64,000 nucleotides of DNA from Serratia marcescens (GCA_015548865.1 JADMXW010000017.1:1-64000), one strand, 5' to 3'; counted from the stretch's first letter, positions 23,301 through 32,834 are shown. Translations and numbers: made by a program. The notes: generated by a model not told the origin, from the sequence alone.

Positions 23301-23389
23301 ACACTACACCGGTAGTGTATTTCTATTTCGATCGTCTGCGCGACTGGCTAGTACGGCGGCGCAACTTCGCCAAAGCCACGTCATCTTGA
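20306..23389 (+). CDS. mdtC: RND multidrug efflux permease MdtC
   Basis: Second permease of the MdtABC tripartite pump. The 1027 residues align with E. coli MdtC (1025): [20 protein letters not shown] at the N-terminus, TM4 [20 protein letters not shown] with the paired Asp, and [20 protein letters not shown]. It starts with GTG overlapping the mdtB TGA as GTGA. In E. coli, MdtB and MdtC assemble as B2C with different roles in proton relay and substrate binding; that is family knowledge. Nothing looks degraded here. Confidence 0.97.
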   Translation: MKFFALFIHRPVATALLTLAIALCGVLGFRLLPVAPLPQVDFPAIVVSASLSGASPETMATSVAMPLERSLGRIAGVTEMTSTSSLGKTRIVLVFDFSRDINGAARDVQSAINAAQNLLPSGMASRPTYRKINPADAPILVLTLTSDTYNSGQLYDFATNQLSQRISQMDGVGDVTVSGASQPAVRVELNPQALFNQGISLDAVRQAIAKANVKQPLGNIDNGQARWQVQTNDALKTAADYAPIIVHYKDSAPVRLSNVAQVKDGVQDTRNAGMANGKTAVLVVVQRAPDANIIATVDNVRAALPELRASLPAAIQLNIAQDRSPTIRASLAEVEQSLVIAVALVILVVFLFLRSGRATLIPAIAVPVSLIGTFAAMYLCGFSLNNLSLMALTIATGFVVDDAIVVLENISRHIEAGMKPMQAALKGVREVGFTVLAMSLSLVAVFLPLLLMGGLPGRYFREFTVTLSAAILISLIISVTLTPMMCARLLRSHEKQSQPRKRGFGRVLVALQQQYGRSLRWVLQHARWVLLILIGTVGLNVWLYISIPKTFFPEQDTGRVMGFIQADQSISFQAMRNKLHDFMVIVSADPAVDNVTGFTGGSRTNAGSMFITLKPLAERKMSAQQVIARLRGQLAKEPGANLFLMPVQDIRIGGRESNAGYQFTLLSDDLNELRAWEPKIRLALSQLPELADVNSDQQDKGSEMALTYDRDTLARLGIGVSTVNALLNNAFGQRQISTIYQPLNQYKVVMEVESKYTQDVSALDQMFVLNSAGEPIPLSAFASWRPINAPLSVNHQGLSAASTVSFNLPEGVSLSEATAAIERSMTALGVPSSVRGQFAGTAQAFQQSQSAQVFLIIAAIVTVYIVLGILYESYVHPLTILSTLPSAGVGALLALKGFGAPFSLIALIGILLLIGIVKKNAIMMVDFALEAQRGGKLNAQEAIFQACLLRFRPILMTTLAAIFGALPLVLTSGDGAELRQPLGITIVGGLVMSQLLTLYTTPVVYFYFDRLRDWLVRRRNFAKATSS

Positions 23390-23443
23390 CGCGCAGCGAG
23401 TGAACAACAAGAAAAATCAAGACTCCGTGAGGCCCGTTATTCC

Positions 23444-24871
23444 ATGCGTTTTTTGTCTACCCCGTCAACGACCCAACCGGCCTCCGTGCGCTGGCAGCTC
23501 TGGATTGTAGCGTTTGGCTTTTTTATGCAAACGCTTGATACCACTATCGTCAATACCGCACTACCGACGATGGCACTCAGCCTGAATGAAAACCCACTGC
23601 GGATGCACTCGGTGGTGGTGGCTTATGTCCTCACCGTGGCAGTAATGTTACCGGCCAGCGGTTGGCTGGCAGACAAACTCGGGGTTAAACGGGTATTTTT
23701 TGCTGCCATCATCATTTTCACCTTAGGATCGCTGTTGTGCGCACGCTCAGAAACCTTGAATGCGTTACTGATCTCTCGGGTGATACAAGGCGTAGGCGGG
23801 GCCATGATGGTGCCGGTTGGTCGTCTGACAGTCATGAAGATTGTGCCACGTGACCAATTTATGGCTGCCATGACCTTTGTAACGATTCCCGGCCAGATTG
23901 GGCCATTGCTCGGCCCCACGCTGGGCGGGTTGTTGGTGCAATACGCCAGTTGGCACTGGATATTTTTGATTAACCTGCCGGTGGGCATCATCGGTGCTAT
24001 CGCGACTTGGTTGATCATGCCAAACTACACTACTGAAACTTCGCGCTTCGATCTCAGTGGTTTTCTCTGGCTCGCCATCGGTATGGCAACCCTGACGTTA
24101 GCGTTGGACGGGCACAAAAGCCTGGCATTACCGCCTATTGCCATCGTAGGTTTGATTGCTGTCGGGATTATTGCACTATTGAGCTACTGGCTACACGCGC
24201 GTCAAAATGAACAGGCATTGTTCAATCTGCGTCTGTTCAACACCCCGACCTTTTCCATTGGTTTGAGCGCTGGTTTTCTGGCGCGTATCGGCAGCGGAAT
24301 GCTGCCTTTCACCACACCGCTGTTTTTGCAGTTGGGCATGGGATTCTCCCCCTTTCACGCCGGTCTGATGATGATCCCGATGATTCTGGGCAGTATGGGC
24401 ACCAAGCGTATCGTGGTCAGTATCGTTAACCGATTTGGCTACCGCACGGCGCTGATCGCTTCCACGTTGGCGCTGTCGCTCAGTACGTTGTTGTTTGCCA
24501 CTGTCGCACTGCTGAACTGGCTGTGGTTGCTGCCGCTGGTCTTGATACTGGTGGGCGTTGCCAATTCAGTCCGTTTTTCAACCATGAACACGCTGACGTT
24601 GAAAGACCTGCCGGACAACATCGCCAGCGGAGGCAACAGCCTGCTGTCGATGACCATGCAACTTTCCATGAGTCTCGGCGTGAGTCTGGCGGGCATTCTG
24701 CTCGGTATTTTTGCCCAGCAGGGAACACTGGACATCGCCAGTCCGGCAACCGCTGAGGTATTCCGCTATACCTATCTGAGCATGGCCGTCATATTGGCGC
24801 TGCCTGCCCTGCTGTTCCTGCGCGTGCCACCAGACCAGATCAAGCAGAATGTGCTACCGGGAAAAAGGTGA
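23444..24871 (+). CDS. mdtD: Major facilitator superfamily transporter MdtD
   Basis: A 475-aa DHA2-type (14-helix) MFS protein with the family motif [16 protein letters not shown] in TM1 and [14 protein letters not shown] in loop 2-3. It corresponds to E. coli MdtD (471 aa). Despite being in the drug-efflux operon, MdtD is not required for MdtABC-mediated resistance; citrate and iron-related export has been proposed for E. coli (also called IceT), which I recall as literature and not from the sequence. It follows mdtC after 54 bp and its 3' end leads directly into baeS. Confidence 0.93.
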   Translation: MRFLSTPSTTQPASVRWQLWIVAFGFFMQTLDTTIVNTALPTMALSLNENPLRMHSVVVAYVLTVAVMLPASGWLADKLGVKRVFFAAIIIFTLGSLLCARSETLNALLISRVIQGVGGAMMVPVGRLTVMKIVPRDQFMAAMTFVTIPGQIGPLLGPTLGGLLVQYASWHWIFLINLPVGIIGAIATWLIMPNYTTETSRFDLSGFLWLAIGMATLTLALDGHKSLALPPIAIVGLIAVGIIALLSYWLHARQNEQALFNLRLFNTPTFSIGLSAGFLARIGSGMLPFTTPLFLQLGMGFSPFHAGLMMIPMILGSMGTKRIVVSIVNRFGYRTALIASTLALSLSTLLFATVALLNWLWLLPLVLILVGVANSVRFSTMNTLTLKDLPDNIASGGNSLLSMTMQLSMSLGVSLAGILLGIFAQQGTLDIASPATAEVFRYTYLSMAVILALPALLFLRVPPDQIKQNVLPGKR

Positions 24872-24875
24872 GAAT

Positions 24876-26249
24876 ATGATGAGATTCGGTATTACCGCTA
24901 AACTGTTTCTCGCCATTTTTGCCACCTGCATGCTGGTATTGATCACCATGCATTGGGGCGTTCGGATGAGCTTCGAACGCGGATTTGTTGATTACATCAA
25001 GCAAGGCAACGCCCAGCGTGTTGAGCAGTTGCGTGATGCTTTGCAAGAGCAATACGCGCAGTATGGTGACTGGACGTTCCTGCGCAACAATGAACGGTTG
25101 GTGTTCAAACTGCTGCACACCCTGGATCAGAATGAAGATGATAGCAACAGCATGCGTGGCTGGCGGGTACGACTCTGGGTGCTGGATGCGCAACGCAATC
25201 GGCTATTTGGCTCGCCCGCGCCGATTGCTGCTGAAAGTACCTGGCAAGCCATTCGCCATGAGGGCAAGGTGGTCGGTTGGGTGGTGGCGTCCCCCAGTGA
25301 ACGCCTGACACGCGATGCGGATATCAATTTTGATAGACAGCAACAGCGCACTAGTTGGTTTATTGTCGGGCTGTCGACACTGCTGGCCATGATTGTGACC
25401 TGGCTGATGGCGCGCGGTTTGCTGGCGCCAGTGAAACGCTTGATGCAGGGAATTCACCGTTTGGCCGCAGGAGAATTTACGGCACGCGTGCCCGTGAATA
25501 CCCGTGATGAGTTGGGCCGACTGGCGCAAGACTTTAACCAACTTGCCACTGCATTGGAAAAAAATGAGCAGTCGCGCCGCGCTTTTATGGCCGATATTTC
25601 CCATGAGTTACGCACGCCCTTGACTGTACTGCGCGGCGAGTTGGAAGCAATACAGGATGGTGTACGCAAGGCCGATGCCAGTTCCCTGCTTTCTTTGCAA
25701 AACGAAGTCTCCACGCTGACCAAACTGGTGGATGACCTGCACCAACTGTCACTCTCTGATGTCGGCGCGCTCGCCTACCGCAGAGTTTCGGTGGATTTAA
25801 TCCAGCTTCTGCATATCAGCGTTGCTTCATTTAACGAAAGGTTTCAGAAAAAAAACATTAAGATCACCACGCAACTGCCAGAGCGCGTCGGTGCCTTCGG
25901 CGATCCTGATCGGCTAAGCCAGTTATTTAATAACCTGCTGGAAAACAGTCTGCGCTACACTGACAATGGCGGACAATTAATGATCCGAGCACACAGTGAA
26001 AATGGCGTCTGTACCCTTGTGTGGGAAGACAGTGCCCCTGGCGTCGACGCAGAGCAGCTAGCGCGAATTTTCGATCGTTTCTACCGCGCAGAACGGTCAC
26101 GCAATCGTGCCAGTGGCGGTTCAGGGTTGGGATTGGCTATCTGCAAGAATATCGTTGAGGCCCACGGGGGACGATTGTATGCTAGCGCTTCCCCACTGGG
26201 TGGTTTACAGATGACTGCCGAATTCCCGCTTCATCCACCGGAATCCTGA
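24876..26249 (+). CDS. baeS: Sensor histidine kinase BaeS
   Basis: Inner-membrane sensor kinase of the Bae envelope-stress system. The order is TM1 (about residues 8-28), a periplasmic sensor of about 130 residues, TM2 (about 163-185), a HAMP domain, and the phosphoacceptor helix [20 protein letters not shown] with His at about residue 243. A HATPase domain follows with N box [15 protein letters not shown] and G box [20 protein letters not shown]. The start at 24876 follows GGTGAG and lies 5 bp past the mdtD stop; a second ATG one codon later is possible. E. coli BaeS is 467 aa, and this one (457 aa) has a slightly shorter periplasmic loop. Confidence 0.94.
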   Translation: MMRFGITAKLFLAIFATCMLVLITMHWGVRMSFERGFVDYIKQGNAQRVEQLRDALQEQYAQYGDWTFLRNNERLVFKLLHTLDQNEDDSNSMRGWRVRLWVLDAQRNRLFGSPAPIAAESTWQAIRHEGKVVGWVVASPSERLTRDADINFDRQQQRTSWFIVGLSTLLAMIVTWLMARGLLAPVKRLMQGIHRLAAGEFTARVPVNTRDELGRLAQDFNQLATALEKNEQSRRAFMADISHELRTPLTVLRGELEAIQDGVRKADASSLLSLQNEVSTLTKLVDDLHQLSLSDVGALAYRRVSVDLIQLLHISVASFNERFQKKNIKITTQLPERVGAFGDPDRLSQLFNNLLENSLRYTDNGGQLMIRAHSENGVCTLVWEDSAPGVDAEQLARIFDRFYRAERSRNRASGGSGLGLAICKNIVEAHGGRLYASASPLGGLQMTAEFPLHPPES

Positions 26250-26256
26250 AACGACA

Positions 26257-26985
26257 ATGACCGAAACCTTATCAAACGAGACGCTGCCAGAGCAGGTGCT
26301 GATTGTTGAAGATGAGCCCAAGCTCGGCCAATTGCTGGTGGACTACCTTCAAGCAGCAGAGTACCGGACGCACTGGATTACCCATGGCGACGAAGTACTT
26401 TCTTGGGTGCGCGAGCACTCACCGTCGTTGATTCTGCTGGATTTGATGCTGCCAGGTACGGATGGCCTGACGCTATGCCGAATCATCCGTCAGTTTTCTA
26501 ATGTGCCGATCATTATGGTTACTGCCCGCAGCGAAGAGATTGACCGGCTACTCGGGTTAGAAATCGGTGCAGATGATTATATTTGCAAGCCATACAGCCC
26601 GCGGGAAGTCGTCGTACGGGTAAAAACCCTGTTGCGTCGCTGTCGCTGGCAGTCTGCTCCACCGCCCGAAGAGGGGCAAGAAGCTGCTTTGCAGATCGAT
26701 AATCGCCGTTTTCAAGCCAGTTACCTTGGGCAACCGCTCGATCTGACACCGGCAGAGTTTCGTCTGCTGAAAACCCTTTCGGCAGAGCCTGGTAAGGTTT
26801 TTTCGCGCGAAGCGTTGCTGGATAAACTCTACGATGACTACCGCGTTGTGACCGATCGCACTATCGACAGCCATATCAAGAATCTGCGGCGCAAGTTGGA
26901 GCAACTGGACGAACGGACGTCGTTCATTCGTACCGTTTATGGCATGGGATACCGCTGGGAAGCCGGCTCCTGTGAAGTGGTCTAA
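26257..26985 (+). CDS. baeR: Response regulator BaeR
   Basis: OmpR-class response regulator, activator of mdtABCD in E. coli together with CpxR. The receiver domain (residues about 14-125) has acidic-pocket residues E18/D19, phosphoacceptor D62 in [13 protein letters not shown], the conserved Thr in MVTARS, and Lys in ICKPYSP. The winged-helix effector domain (about 140-236) has [15 protein letters not shown] and a typical recognition helix region [15 protein letters not shown]. It begins 7 bp after baeS and ends the operon. Signals include indole, flavonoids and metals according to E. coli work. Confidence 0.95.
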   Translation: MTETLSNETLPEQVLIVEDEPKLGQLLVDYLQAAEYRTHWITHGDEVLSWVREHSPSLILLDLMLPGTDGLTLCRIIRQFSNVPIIMVTARSEEIDRLLGLEIGADDYICKPYSPREVVVRVKTLLRRCRWQSAPPPEEGQEAALQIDNRRFQASYLGQPLDLTPAEFRLLKTLSAEPGKVFSREALLDKLYDDYRVVTDRTIDSHIKNLRRKLEQLDERTSFIRTVYGMGYRWEAGSCEVV

Positions 26986-27019
26986 CACCACCAGGTTCCC
27001 GCTCCCGCATTTCGATACG

Positions 27020-27043
27020 TCCGTGTTTCTCGGCGAATCACGA
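27020..27043 (+). repeat. Short stem-loop repeat TCCGTG...CACG, copy 1
   Basis: The segment TCCGTGTTTCTCGGCGAATC, followed by ACGA, is nearly identical to a segment at 30067-30091, where the arms TCCGTG/CACGGA are perfect. Here the right arm has decayed. It lies in the gap after baeR, just before a palindromic repeat. Confidence 0.4.
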
Positions 27044-27056
27044 CAAGGAGCCATTA

Positions 27057-27127
27057 TGGGGCACATCCCTGTGCCCCCCTACGGGCCAGCGCAAGCGCTG
27101 TTCAAATTTTTTCCGAGCAAATTTGTC
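27057..27127 (+). repeat. Structured palindromic repeat, copy 3
   Basis: Hairpins in the usual order: GGGGCAC/GTGCCCC, CCCTACGGG, GCGCAAGCGC, and CAAATTTT/CAAATTTG around TTCCGAG, ending TTTGTC. It lies between baeR and the convergent isochorismatase-family gene. Confidence 0.6.
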
Positions 27128-27213
27128 GGCGGCTTACGCAACTACGACCCCATCGCCGCACTTCGCCTAACAACAGGCTTTATCATCAGCCTGATGCTTC
27201 CGACGATAACCGC

Positions 27214-28041
27214 TTACTTCACCACACCAAACGGATCCGGCACGGTATGCTTGTTGGCATTATTCCAGTAGTTCTGCAAGATCCAACCATATTCCGGCAA
27301 ACCATCGATAAAGGGTTTCAACATCGCATCGGCTGAAGGTTTCTTCCAGTCGGCTTGAAGCTCTGCTCCTAATGCATAAACTGTTTCCAACTGCGCACCG
27401 GCTGCCGTCATGCGTTGCATCGCAGCATCCGCTTCATATTTACTCCAGGCACCAGAAGCATCCACTACGGGATAAACCTGATAGCCGTCATTCAACATGG
27501 CCAGCGTCGGGAAGGCAACGCACGTTCCCAGCGTTACCCCAGAAATGATGATATGGGTACGACCGGTTTTTTTCACGAGGTCTTCCAACGCCTTACGGAA
27601 TGAAGGATCTTCATAGGCGTTGATGATCCCAGTACGGCGGTAAATGGGTTCGTCCTTAAATATTTCTTTCAGTTCCGGCAGTGTGTCACCGTTTTGCCAT
27701 TGCGCATTGGAAGAGGTGATCAATACCGGAATCTTTAACGCTTTTGCCATTTCGGCCAACGCAACCACGTTGGCTTTATAACCGGATGCCTGATTGAAAT
27801 CCCGCGTACTGGCCATCAATCCCACCTGCTGATCGATAAACAGCATAATGGTATTTTCAGGGGTCGGTTTGTCATAGGCCACTCGCCCGGCTTTACGCGC
27901 ATCGGCAGCACTCACCTTGTTCGGCAAAATCTGATCGGATATCGGGCTGATAATGTCTGCCGGACGATCCTGAGCAAACGATGGTGCGCAAACCCCTGCC
28001 AGCAACATTGATGCGATCGCGACGCTAAGTACTTTTTTCAT
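27214..28041 (-). CDS. Exported isochorismatase-family cysteine hydrolase
   Basis: A 275-aa protein with a clear signal peptide (residues 1-23, cleavage probably after SFA). The isochorismatase/nicotinamidase fold follows, with catalytic-type Asp70 in MLFIDQQVG and nucleophile Cys174 in SGVTLGTCVAFPTLAMLNDG, resembling the YcaC subgroup. The position where the family normally has Lys appears to be Arg (YRRTGIINAYEDPSF). The substrate is unknown, and the name isochorismatase should not be read as an activity. It probably acts in the periplasm, which is unusual for this fold. It ends 37 bp downstream of the oxidoreductase gene on the same strand, so the pair is probably co-transcribed. Confidence 0.8.
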   Translation of the reverse strand: MKKVLSVAIASMLLAGVCAPSFAQDRPADIISPISDQILPNKVSAADARKAGRVAYDKPTPENTIMLFIDQQVGLMASTRDFNQASGYKANVVALAEMAKALKIPVLITSSNAQWQNGDTLPELKEIFKDEPIYRRTGIINAYEDPSFRKALEDLVKKTGRTHIIISGVTLGTCVAFPTLAMLNDGYQVYPVVDASGAWSKYEADAAMQRMTAAGAQLETVYALGAELQADWKKPSADAMLKPFIDGLPEYGWILQNYWNNANKHTVPDPFGVVK

Positions 28042-28077
28042 TCCATTCTCCTGTTTCGTCAGTTTATAAAATATTGC

Positions 28078-28710
28078 TTACGCGCGGCTCAGCCAGGCCG
28101 GAACAATATCGGTACCTAATCCGGCACCGTAACCAAAATAGATATTCAAACCGGCTAACGGCTCGAGATAACGGGCATTGCGCAGCGTGCCTGCATCCAC
28201 CGGTTTAAAGCCCGTACTGGCAATCAAGGTTTGAACGGTGGCTTTTGCCTCCACGTCATCCCCGGCATAGAACACTGGCGCAATCTGGCCCGCAGCAAAG
28301 GCCGGACCTTCTGCCACCACCTGTGCAAAGGTGGTATTAAATGCTTTAACGATGTGTGTCGCAGGGAAGGCTTTGGCAATCTCTTCCGCTGCTGAAGTGG
28401 TGTGGCCGAGAGTCAGGCTCATGTAATCAGCAGACAGCGGGTTGGTGATATCAATCACCACTTTGCTGCTGATATCGCCCAGTGAAGAGAGTGCGCTAAC
28501 CGCATCACCGTAGGCTGTTGCCAGCACAATGACCTGAGCACCTTGCGCTGCAACAGCAGCAGGCACAGCCTGAGCACCGTTAAACTGCGCGGCTAATGCC
28601 TGTGCCTTATTAAGATCGCGCCCTGTCACATGCACCTGGTGCCCCGCGAGCGTAAAACGTTTAACAAAACTGGACCCCATATTGCCGGTACCTACAACGG
28701 TAATAATCAT
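28078..28710 (-). CDS. NADPH-dependent F420-reductase-like oxidoreductase
   Basis: A 210-residue Rossmann-fold protein with nucleotide-binding GTGNMGSSF near the N-terminus (residues 7-15) and HVTGRDLNKAQALA after the second strand, where the Arg suggests NADP(H). It belongs to the family named for F420-dependent NADP reductase. Enterobacteria do not generally make F420, so the true substrate is unknown. It is the first gene of a two-gene unit with the exported hydrolase, divergent from a LysR regulator that is the obvious candidate to control it. Confidence 0.8.
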   Translation of the reverse strand: MIITVVGTGNMGSSFVKRFTLAGHQVHVTGRDLNKAQALAAQFNGAQAVPAAVAAQGAQVIVLATAYGDAVSALSSLGDISSKVVIDITNPLSADYMSLTLGHTTSAAEEIAKAFPATHIVKAFNTTFAQVVAEGPAFAAGQIAPVFYAGDDVEAKATVQTLIASTGFKPVDAGTLRNARYLEPLAGLNIYFGYGAGLGTDIVPAWLSRA

Positions 28711-28795
28711 GATGAAACTCCTGAGTAATTAATTGATATACATGTAGTTAGTGAATGAAACACAGGTTTCGCTTCATGGTTTGGGAGTTTACAAG

Positions 28796-28808
28796 TCTTA
28801 TAATAAGA
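28796..28808. promoter_or_regulatory. Palindrome TCTTATAATAAGA, candidate LysR-type site
   Basis: A perfect 13-bp palindrome in the divergent gap, 63 bp upstream of the LysR gene and 86 bp upstream of the oxidoreductase gene. It contains the T-N11-A form that LysR-type regulators recognise. Confidence 0.45.
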
Positions 28809-28870
28809 GATATATAGGGTATTTAGAGATTGATTGTTTCAAATACAGGAACAATACTGCGGAGTCGCGG

Positions 28871-29803
28871 ATGGACAAGTTTCAGGCCATGAATACCTTT
28901 GTTGCGGTCGTTGAAGCAGGCAGCTTTGTCGGTGCTATGGATACCGTTGCGCTGTCTAAACCGGTCGTTTCACGTCACGTTGCCGAGTTGGAGGAGTACC
29001 TCGGTGTACGTCTGTTGCAACGCACAACGCGCCGATTATCGTTGACGGATGAAGGGCAAAACTACTATCTACGCTGCAAAGAACTCTTGGCATCGGTAAA
29101 AGAGGCCGAATCAGAAATTACTGCCTGCTCGGCGGAGGTTCATGGACGATTACGCGTGGGGGCGCCACAAACCTTCGGCGTGAAATACCTCGCACCGCTG
29201 TGGGGCAAATTTGTAGAAGAGAACCCGCAGGTTAAACTCGATATCATTCTGTCCGACCGCGTAGTTGATCTGGTAGAAGAAGGCTACGATGTGGTAATTC
29301 GCATCGCACAATTGCCTAACTCGATGCTGGTGTGTCGCCCACTTGCCAAAACGCGCATGGTACTGTGTGCCTCTCCTGGCTATCTGGAGCAACATGGCAC
29401 ACCGCAACACCCGCAAGCGCTGCGCGATCATCGCGTTATCTCTTACAGCTATTGGGCACCCGGCAATGAATGGCATTTTTATCCCAACGACGGCAGTGAT
29501 GCTATCGCCGTGAAAACCCAGCCACATATTCATGCCAATAATGGGGATACCTGCCGGTGTGCCGCACTGGCGCATCAGGGCATTATTCTGCAACCGGATT
29601 TTCTCGTTGGCGAAGATTTACGCGCCGGCACACTTGTCGAACTCTTACCCGATTATACGACGCTTGTGCTGAACATCTACGCCGTCTACCCGACGCGTAA
29701 ACTGCTGCCGCTCAAGGTAAGACGCTTTATCGATTTTCTGGCAGAACAACTTAGAACCCCACCCTGGTATGGCTGCACAGCAAAAGCAGAGAATACGTTG
29801 TAA
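28871..29803 (+). CDS. LysR-family transcriptional regulator
   Basis: A 310-aa regulator. The winged helix-turn-helix occupies residues about 1-60 (MNTFVAVVEAGSFVGAMDTV, SKPVVSRHVAELEEYLGVRL, LLQRTTRRLSLTDEG), followed by a type-2 periplasmic-binding-like effector domain. The subgroup resembles the numerous aldehyde- and quinone-responsive LysR proteins beside oxidoreductases. The start at 28871 has GGAG at good spacing; the frame is open to 28751 but that extension lacks support. It diverges from the F420-reductase-like gene and probably controls it. Confidence 0.88.
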   Translation: MDKFQAMNTFVAVVEAGSFVGAMDTVALSKPVVSRHVAELEEYLGVRLLQRTTRRLSLTDEGQNYYLRCKELLASVKEAESEITACSAEVHGRLRVGAPQTFGVKYLAPLWGKFVEENPQVKLDIILSDRVVDLVEEGYDVVIRIAQLPNSMLVCRPLAKTRMVLCASPGYLEQHGTPQHPQALRDHRVISYSYWAPGNEWHFYPNDGSDAIAVKTQPHIHANNGDTCRCAALAHQGIILQPDFLVGEDLRAGTLVELLPDYTTLVLNIYAVYPTRKLLPLKVRRFIDFLAEQLRTPPWYGCTAKAENTL

Positions 29804-29880
29804 GGTAATCCTGTCAAAAAAATTGTCCGACTTGATGAAAAATCTCGCCTGTTACGCTTTCTCCCAGCTGTTAACATGAC

Positions 29881-30007
29881 TATACCCGTCATACTTCGCG
29901 TTGCAGGAAGGCGGCAATCGAAGGAATCCCGATGAGCCTACTCAGGTAGGTGATTCGGGTGACTGAGAGCAGCCAACGCACCTGCAACGTGAAGTATGAC
30001 GGGTATA
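29881..30007. repeat. ERIC element, full length (127 bp)
   Basis: Begins TATACCCGTCATACTTCGCG and ends GAAGTATGACGGGTATA. The ERIC core GAATCCCGATGAGCCTACTC, AGGTAGGTGATTCGGGTGA is present. It is exactly the canonical ERIC length and lies in the gap between the LysR gene and the downstream glutathionyl-hydroquinone reductase gene. Confidence 0.93.
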
Positions 30008-30066
30008 TAACGCTGTAATAATAACTATTATTAATTTGAGATTGCTGACAAACCGTTTTCGGCATG

Positions 30067-30091
30067 TCCGTGTTTCCCGGCGAATCACGGA
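30067..30091 (+). repeat. Short stem-loop repeat TCCGTG...CACGGA, copy 2
   Basis: Perfect 6-bp arms flank TTTCCCGGCGAAT. The same sequence with two changes occurs at 27020-27043. It is small, intergenic and possibly a REP-like element. Confidence 0.4.
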
Positions 30092-30157
30092 CGTTGTCAT
30101 CAGTCTGAATGTTAAGTTTGTTTCACCGACAACATGCAAGATGGGGAACCCTATACC

Positions 30158-31099
30158 ATGTCAGGTTTAGTAAATGGCCAGTGGGTCAATGGCGATGTCG
30201 CCGCAGAAGAGATCAAAAACGGTGCTTTTCAGCGCCAGGAAACGATGTTTCGCCAAACGACGCTGATCCCAGAGGCTGGCCGCTATCAACTTTTCGTCTC
30301 TTATCTCTGTCCGTGGGCATCGCGCACCTTGATGTTCCGCAAGCTCAAAGGGCTAGAAGATATTGTCTCCCTTTCCATTGCTCAACCGGTAATTGCTGAC
30401 AACGGCTGGGAGTTTACTACCCCACAAGATGCGGGCGAACACGTTGCGCCCGTGCGTTATCTGCATCAGTTGTATACTGCCAGCGATGCTCATTACACCG
30501 GTAAAGTTTCGGTGCCCGTACTGTGGGATCGTATTGAAGGGCGTATCGTCAATAATGAATCAGCCGATATCATTCGTCTGTTTAACAGCCAGTTTGATAC
30601 CTTGACCGGTAACCGCGAGGATTACTATCCCCTTGCCCTGCGCTCCACCATTGATAAATGGAACGAGTTGATTTACCACAATATCAACAACGGTGTGTAT
30701 AAAACCGGCTTTGCCAAAACCCAGGAACACTACGAAAGCGCCGTGACAACACTGTTCGATACGTTGGACAAGGTTGAGACTCATCTGGCGACGAATCGCT
30801 ATATTGCCGGTGATACGATTACCGAGGCTGACTGGCGATTGTTTGTTACCTTAGTGCGCTTTGATGTTGCCTATCACGGTGCGTTCAAATGCAATATTCG
30901 CCGCATTGAGGATTACCCTCACCTGTCAAACTACCTGCGCGAGCTTTATCAATGGCCGGGTATTAAAGAAACGGTGAATATCGACCATATCAAAGCGGGT
31001 TACTACGGGATCCGGTGGCTGAACCCGACGGGTATTGTGCCGCTAGGTCCACAGGTTGATTTACAGCGTGCGCACAACCGCGCCAACCTAGGAAAATAA
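30158..31099 (+). CDS. Glutathionyl-hydroquinone reductase (YqjG-type, Xi-class GST)
   Basis: Reduces glutathionyl-hydroquinones to hydroquinones using glutathione, in the cytoplasm. It is related to E. coli YqjG and EcfG-type proteins. The thioredoxin-fold active site YLCPWASRTLMFRKLKGLE carries the catalytic Cys, followed by VSVPVLWDRIEGRIVNNESA and the C-terminal helical GST domain with DYYPLAL, NNGVYKTGFAKTQEHYESAV and the terminal NPTGIVPLGP. The length is 313 aa (YqjG 328). The start at 30158 (MSGLVNGQWV) aligns with YqjG; an upstream ATG at 30134 is possible. The gene is monocistronic and bounded by hairpins. Confidence 0.9.
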   Translation: MSGLVNGQWVNGDVAAEEIKNGAFQRQETMFRQTTLIPEAGRYQLFVSYLCPWASRTLMFRKLKGLEDIVSLSIAQPVIADNGWEFTTPQDAGEHVAPVRYLHQLYTASDAHYTGKVSVPVLWDRIEGRIVNNESADIIRLFNSQFDTLTGNREDYYPLALRSTIDKWNELIYHNINNGVYKTGFAKTQEHYESAVTTLFDTLDKVETHLATNRYIAGDTITEADWRLFVTLVRFDVAYHGAFKCNIRRIEDYPHLSNYLRELYQWPGIKETVNIDHIKAGYYGIRWLNPTGIVPLGPQVDLQRAHNRANLGK

Positions 31100-31108
31100 C
31101 TCTCTTTG

Positions 31109-31130
31109 CCCACGCCACTGTGCGCGTGGG
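31109..31130 (+). terminator. Hairpin after the glutathionyl-hydroquinone reductase gene
   Basis: The stem CCCACGC/GCGTGGG with an 8-nt loop begins 9 bp after the stop. A short T-rich run follows only some 12 bp later, so efficiency is uncertain. Confidence 0.5.
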
Positions 31131-31200
31131 TAATAGCCACACTTTTTCTCCGCCGTTAGCTGATTTTTACCCGCATTAGCGCTAGAATCGCCCTCCTTTA

Positions 31201-31219
31201 CTGTTCCCTTCGGGAACAG
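31201..31219 (+). other. Hairpin in the trhP leader
   Basis: The perfect stem CTGTTCCC/GGGAACAG with a 3-nt loop TTC ends 30 bp before the trhP ATG. It could belong to the 5' untranslated region or terminate upstream transcripts. Confidence 0.4.
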
Positions 31220-31249
31220 CCTGACTTGTGATCAGACCAGAGAGACACC

Positions 31250-32614
31250 ATGTTTAAACCGGAACTGCTTTCTCCGGCCGGTACGCTAAAAAATATGCGC
31301 TACGCCTTCGCGTATGGCGCTGACGCAATTTATGCCGGTCAACCTCGTTACAGCCTGCGGGTGCGTAATAACGAATTCAACCACCAGACGCTGGCGCTCG
31401 CCATCAATGAAGCCCACGAACTGGGAAAAAAATTCTACGTGGTGGTAAACATCGCGCCGCACAACGCCAAGCTGAAAACCTTCCTGCGCGATCTTCAGCC
31501 AGTGATTGATATGGGGCCAGATGCGTTGATCATGTCCGATCCCGGACTGATCATGCTGGTAAGAGAAAACTTCCCGCAAATGCCAGTTCATCTCTCAGTA
31601 CAGGCCAACGCCGTGAACTGGGCGACGGTGAAATTCTGGCAGCAGATGGGGCTGAGCCGCGTGATCCTTTCCCGCGAATTGTCACTGGAAGAGATTGCCG
31701 AAATCCGCCAGCAGGTGCCTGAAATGGAACTGGAAATTTTCGTGCACGGTGCTTTATGCATGGCTTACTCTGGCCGCTGCCTGCTTTCCGGTTATATCAA
31801 CAAGCGCGACCCGAATCAGGGTACCTGCACCAATGCTTGCCGTTGGGAATACAAGGTACAGGAAGGAAAAGAAGACGACACGGGCAATATCGTTCACCTG
31901 CACGAACCAATTCCGGTGCAGACGGTAGAACCCACGCTCGGCATTGGGGAGCCGACTGATAAGGTGTTTATGCTGGAAGAGAGTCAGCGCCCAGGCGAGT
32001 ACATGAGTGCGTTCGAAGATGAACATGGTACCTACATCATGAACTCACGCGATCTGCGCGCTATTCAACACGTTGAGCGCTTAACCCAAATGCAAGTGCA
32101 TTCGCTCAAGATTGAAGGCCGCACCAAATCCTTTTATTACTGCGCACGCACAGCACAGGTTTACCGTCAGGCGATCGACGATGCCGCCGCAGGTAAACCC
32201 TTCGACCCGACACTGCTGCAAACGCTGGAAGGTTTAGCACACCGTGGCTATACCGAAGGCTTTCTGCGTCGTCATGTTCATGAAGATTACCAGAATTACG
32301 AGTACGGCTATTCGGTATCGGATCGTCAACAGTTCGTCGGTGAATTTACCGGAGAGCGGCGCAACGGATTGGCTGAAGTGGCAGTGAAAAACAAGTTCTC
32401 TCTTGGTGACAGCGTAGAAATGATGACGCCGAACGGCAACATTCAGTTCACGCTTGATACGTTGCAGAACGCTAAAGGCGAAGCCATCGACGTCGCTCCG
32501 GGAAACGGGCATATAGTATACCTGCCGGTGCCGGATGACGTGGCGCTCGAGTTTGCTTTGCTGCTGCGTAACCTGCCGAGTGAAGTGACGACGCGCAACC
32601 CGAATGCGGCATAA
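31250..32614 (+). CDS. trhP: tRNA 5-hydroxyuridine synthase TrhP (YegQ, peptidase U32 family)
   Basis: Prephenate-dependent hydroxylation of uridine 34 in tRNAs, the first step of 5-oxyacetyluridine-type wobble modification under low oxygen. The 454-aa protein carries the U32 fold: LLSPAGTLKNMRYAFAYGAD at the N-terminus, the cysteine-rich centre with HGALCMAYSGRCLLSGYIN and GTCTNACRW, and MNSRDLRAIQHVERLTQM. The Cys residues fit the iron-sulfur site suggested for these enzymes. E. coli YegQ has about 453 aa. A strong intrinsic terminator follows, then CyaR, exactly as yegQ and cyaR neighbour each other in E. coli. Confidence 0.93.
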   Translation: MFKPELLSPAGTLKNMRYAFAYGADAIYAGQPRYSLRVRNNEFNHQTLALAINEAHELGKKFYVVVNIAPHNAKLKTFLRDLQPVIDMGPDALIMSDPGLIMLVRENFPQMPVHLSVQANAVNWATVKFWQQMGLSRVILSRELSLEEIAEIRQQVPEMELEIFVHGALCMAYSGRCLLSGYINKRDPNQGTCTNACRWEYKVQEGKEDDTGNIVHLHEPIPVQTVEPTLGIGEPTDKVFMLEESQRPGEYMSAFEDEHGTYIMNSRDLRAIQHVERLTQMQVHSLKIEGRTKSFYYCARTAQVYRQAIDDAAAGKPFDPTLLQTLEGLAHRGYTEGFLRRHVHEDYQNYEYGYSVSDRQQFVGEFTGERRNGLAEVAVKNKFSLGDSVEMMTPNGNIQFTLDTLQNAKGEAIDVAPGNGHIVYLPVPDDVALEFALLLRNLPSEVTTRNPNAA

Positions 32615-32679
32615 GGCGACGTAATCACCTCCTGTTGGGCTGGTAACGGTTTGCCCATAACGCTCCGTGCCATAAAAAT

Positions 32680-32709
32680 GCGATACCGTTTCTGGGTATC
32701 GCGTTTTTT
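32680..32709 (+). terminator. Rho-independent terminator of trhP
   Basis: The stem GCGATACC/GGTATCGC, 7-nt loop, is followed by GTTTTTT. Textbook form, 66 bp after the stop. Confidence 0.9.
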
Positions 32710-32788
32710 ATGCTAACCGAGCGCAAAATCGCGATCTCAGCCGGCAGAACGACGCTCACCATGCAGCACAACCTGCGACTTTTCGCAA

Positions 32789-32834
32789 ATTTTAGAAACA
32801 GATCACATCAATACCCCTACTATCTGGTTAGTAT
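32789..32834 (+). promoter_or_regulatory. CyaR promoter with CRP-like site
   Basis: The right half AGATCACAT matches the CRP consensus, and the left half TTAGA matches TGTGA at 3 of 5 positions. The centre falls between 32799 and 32800, that is at -41.5 from the predicted start at 32841, a class II CRP position. The -10 hexamer TAGTAT is at 32829-32834. CyaR is cAMP-CRP activated in E. coli. Confidence 0.65.

Noticed and set aside
15928-26985. Novel efflux/sensor gene cluster
   Set aside because: Order and sequences match the well-known mdtABCD-baeSR operon of E. coli, so it is ordinary.
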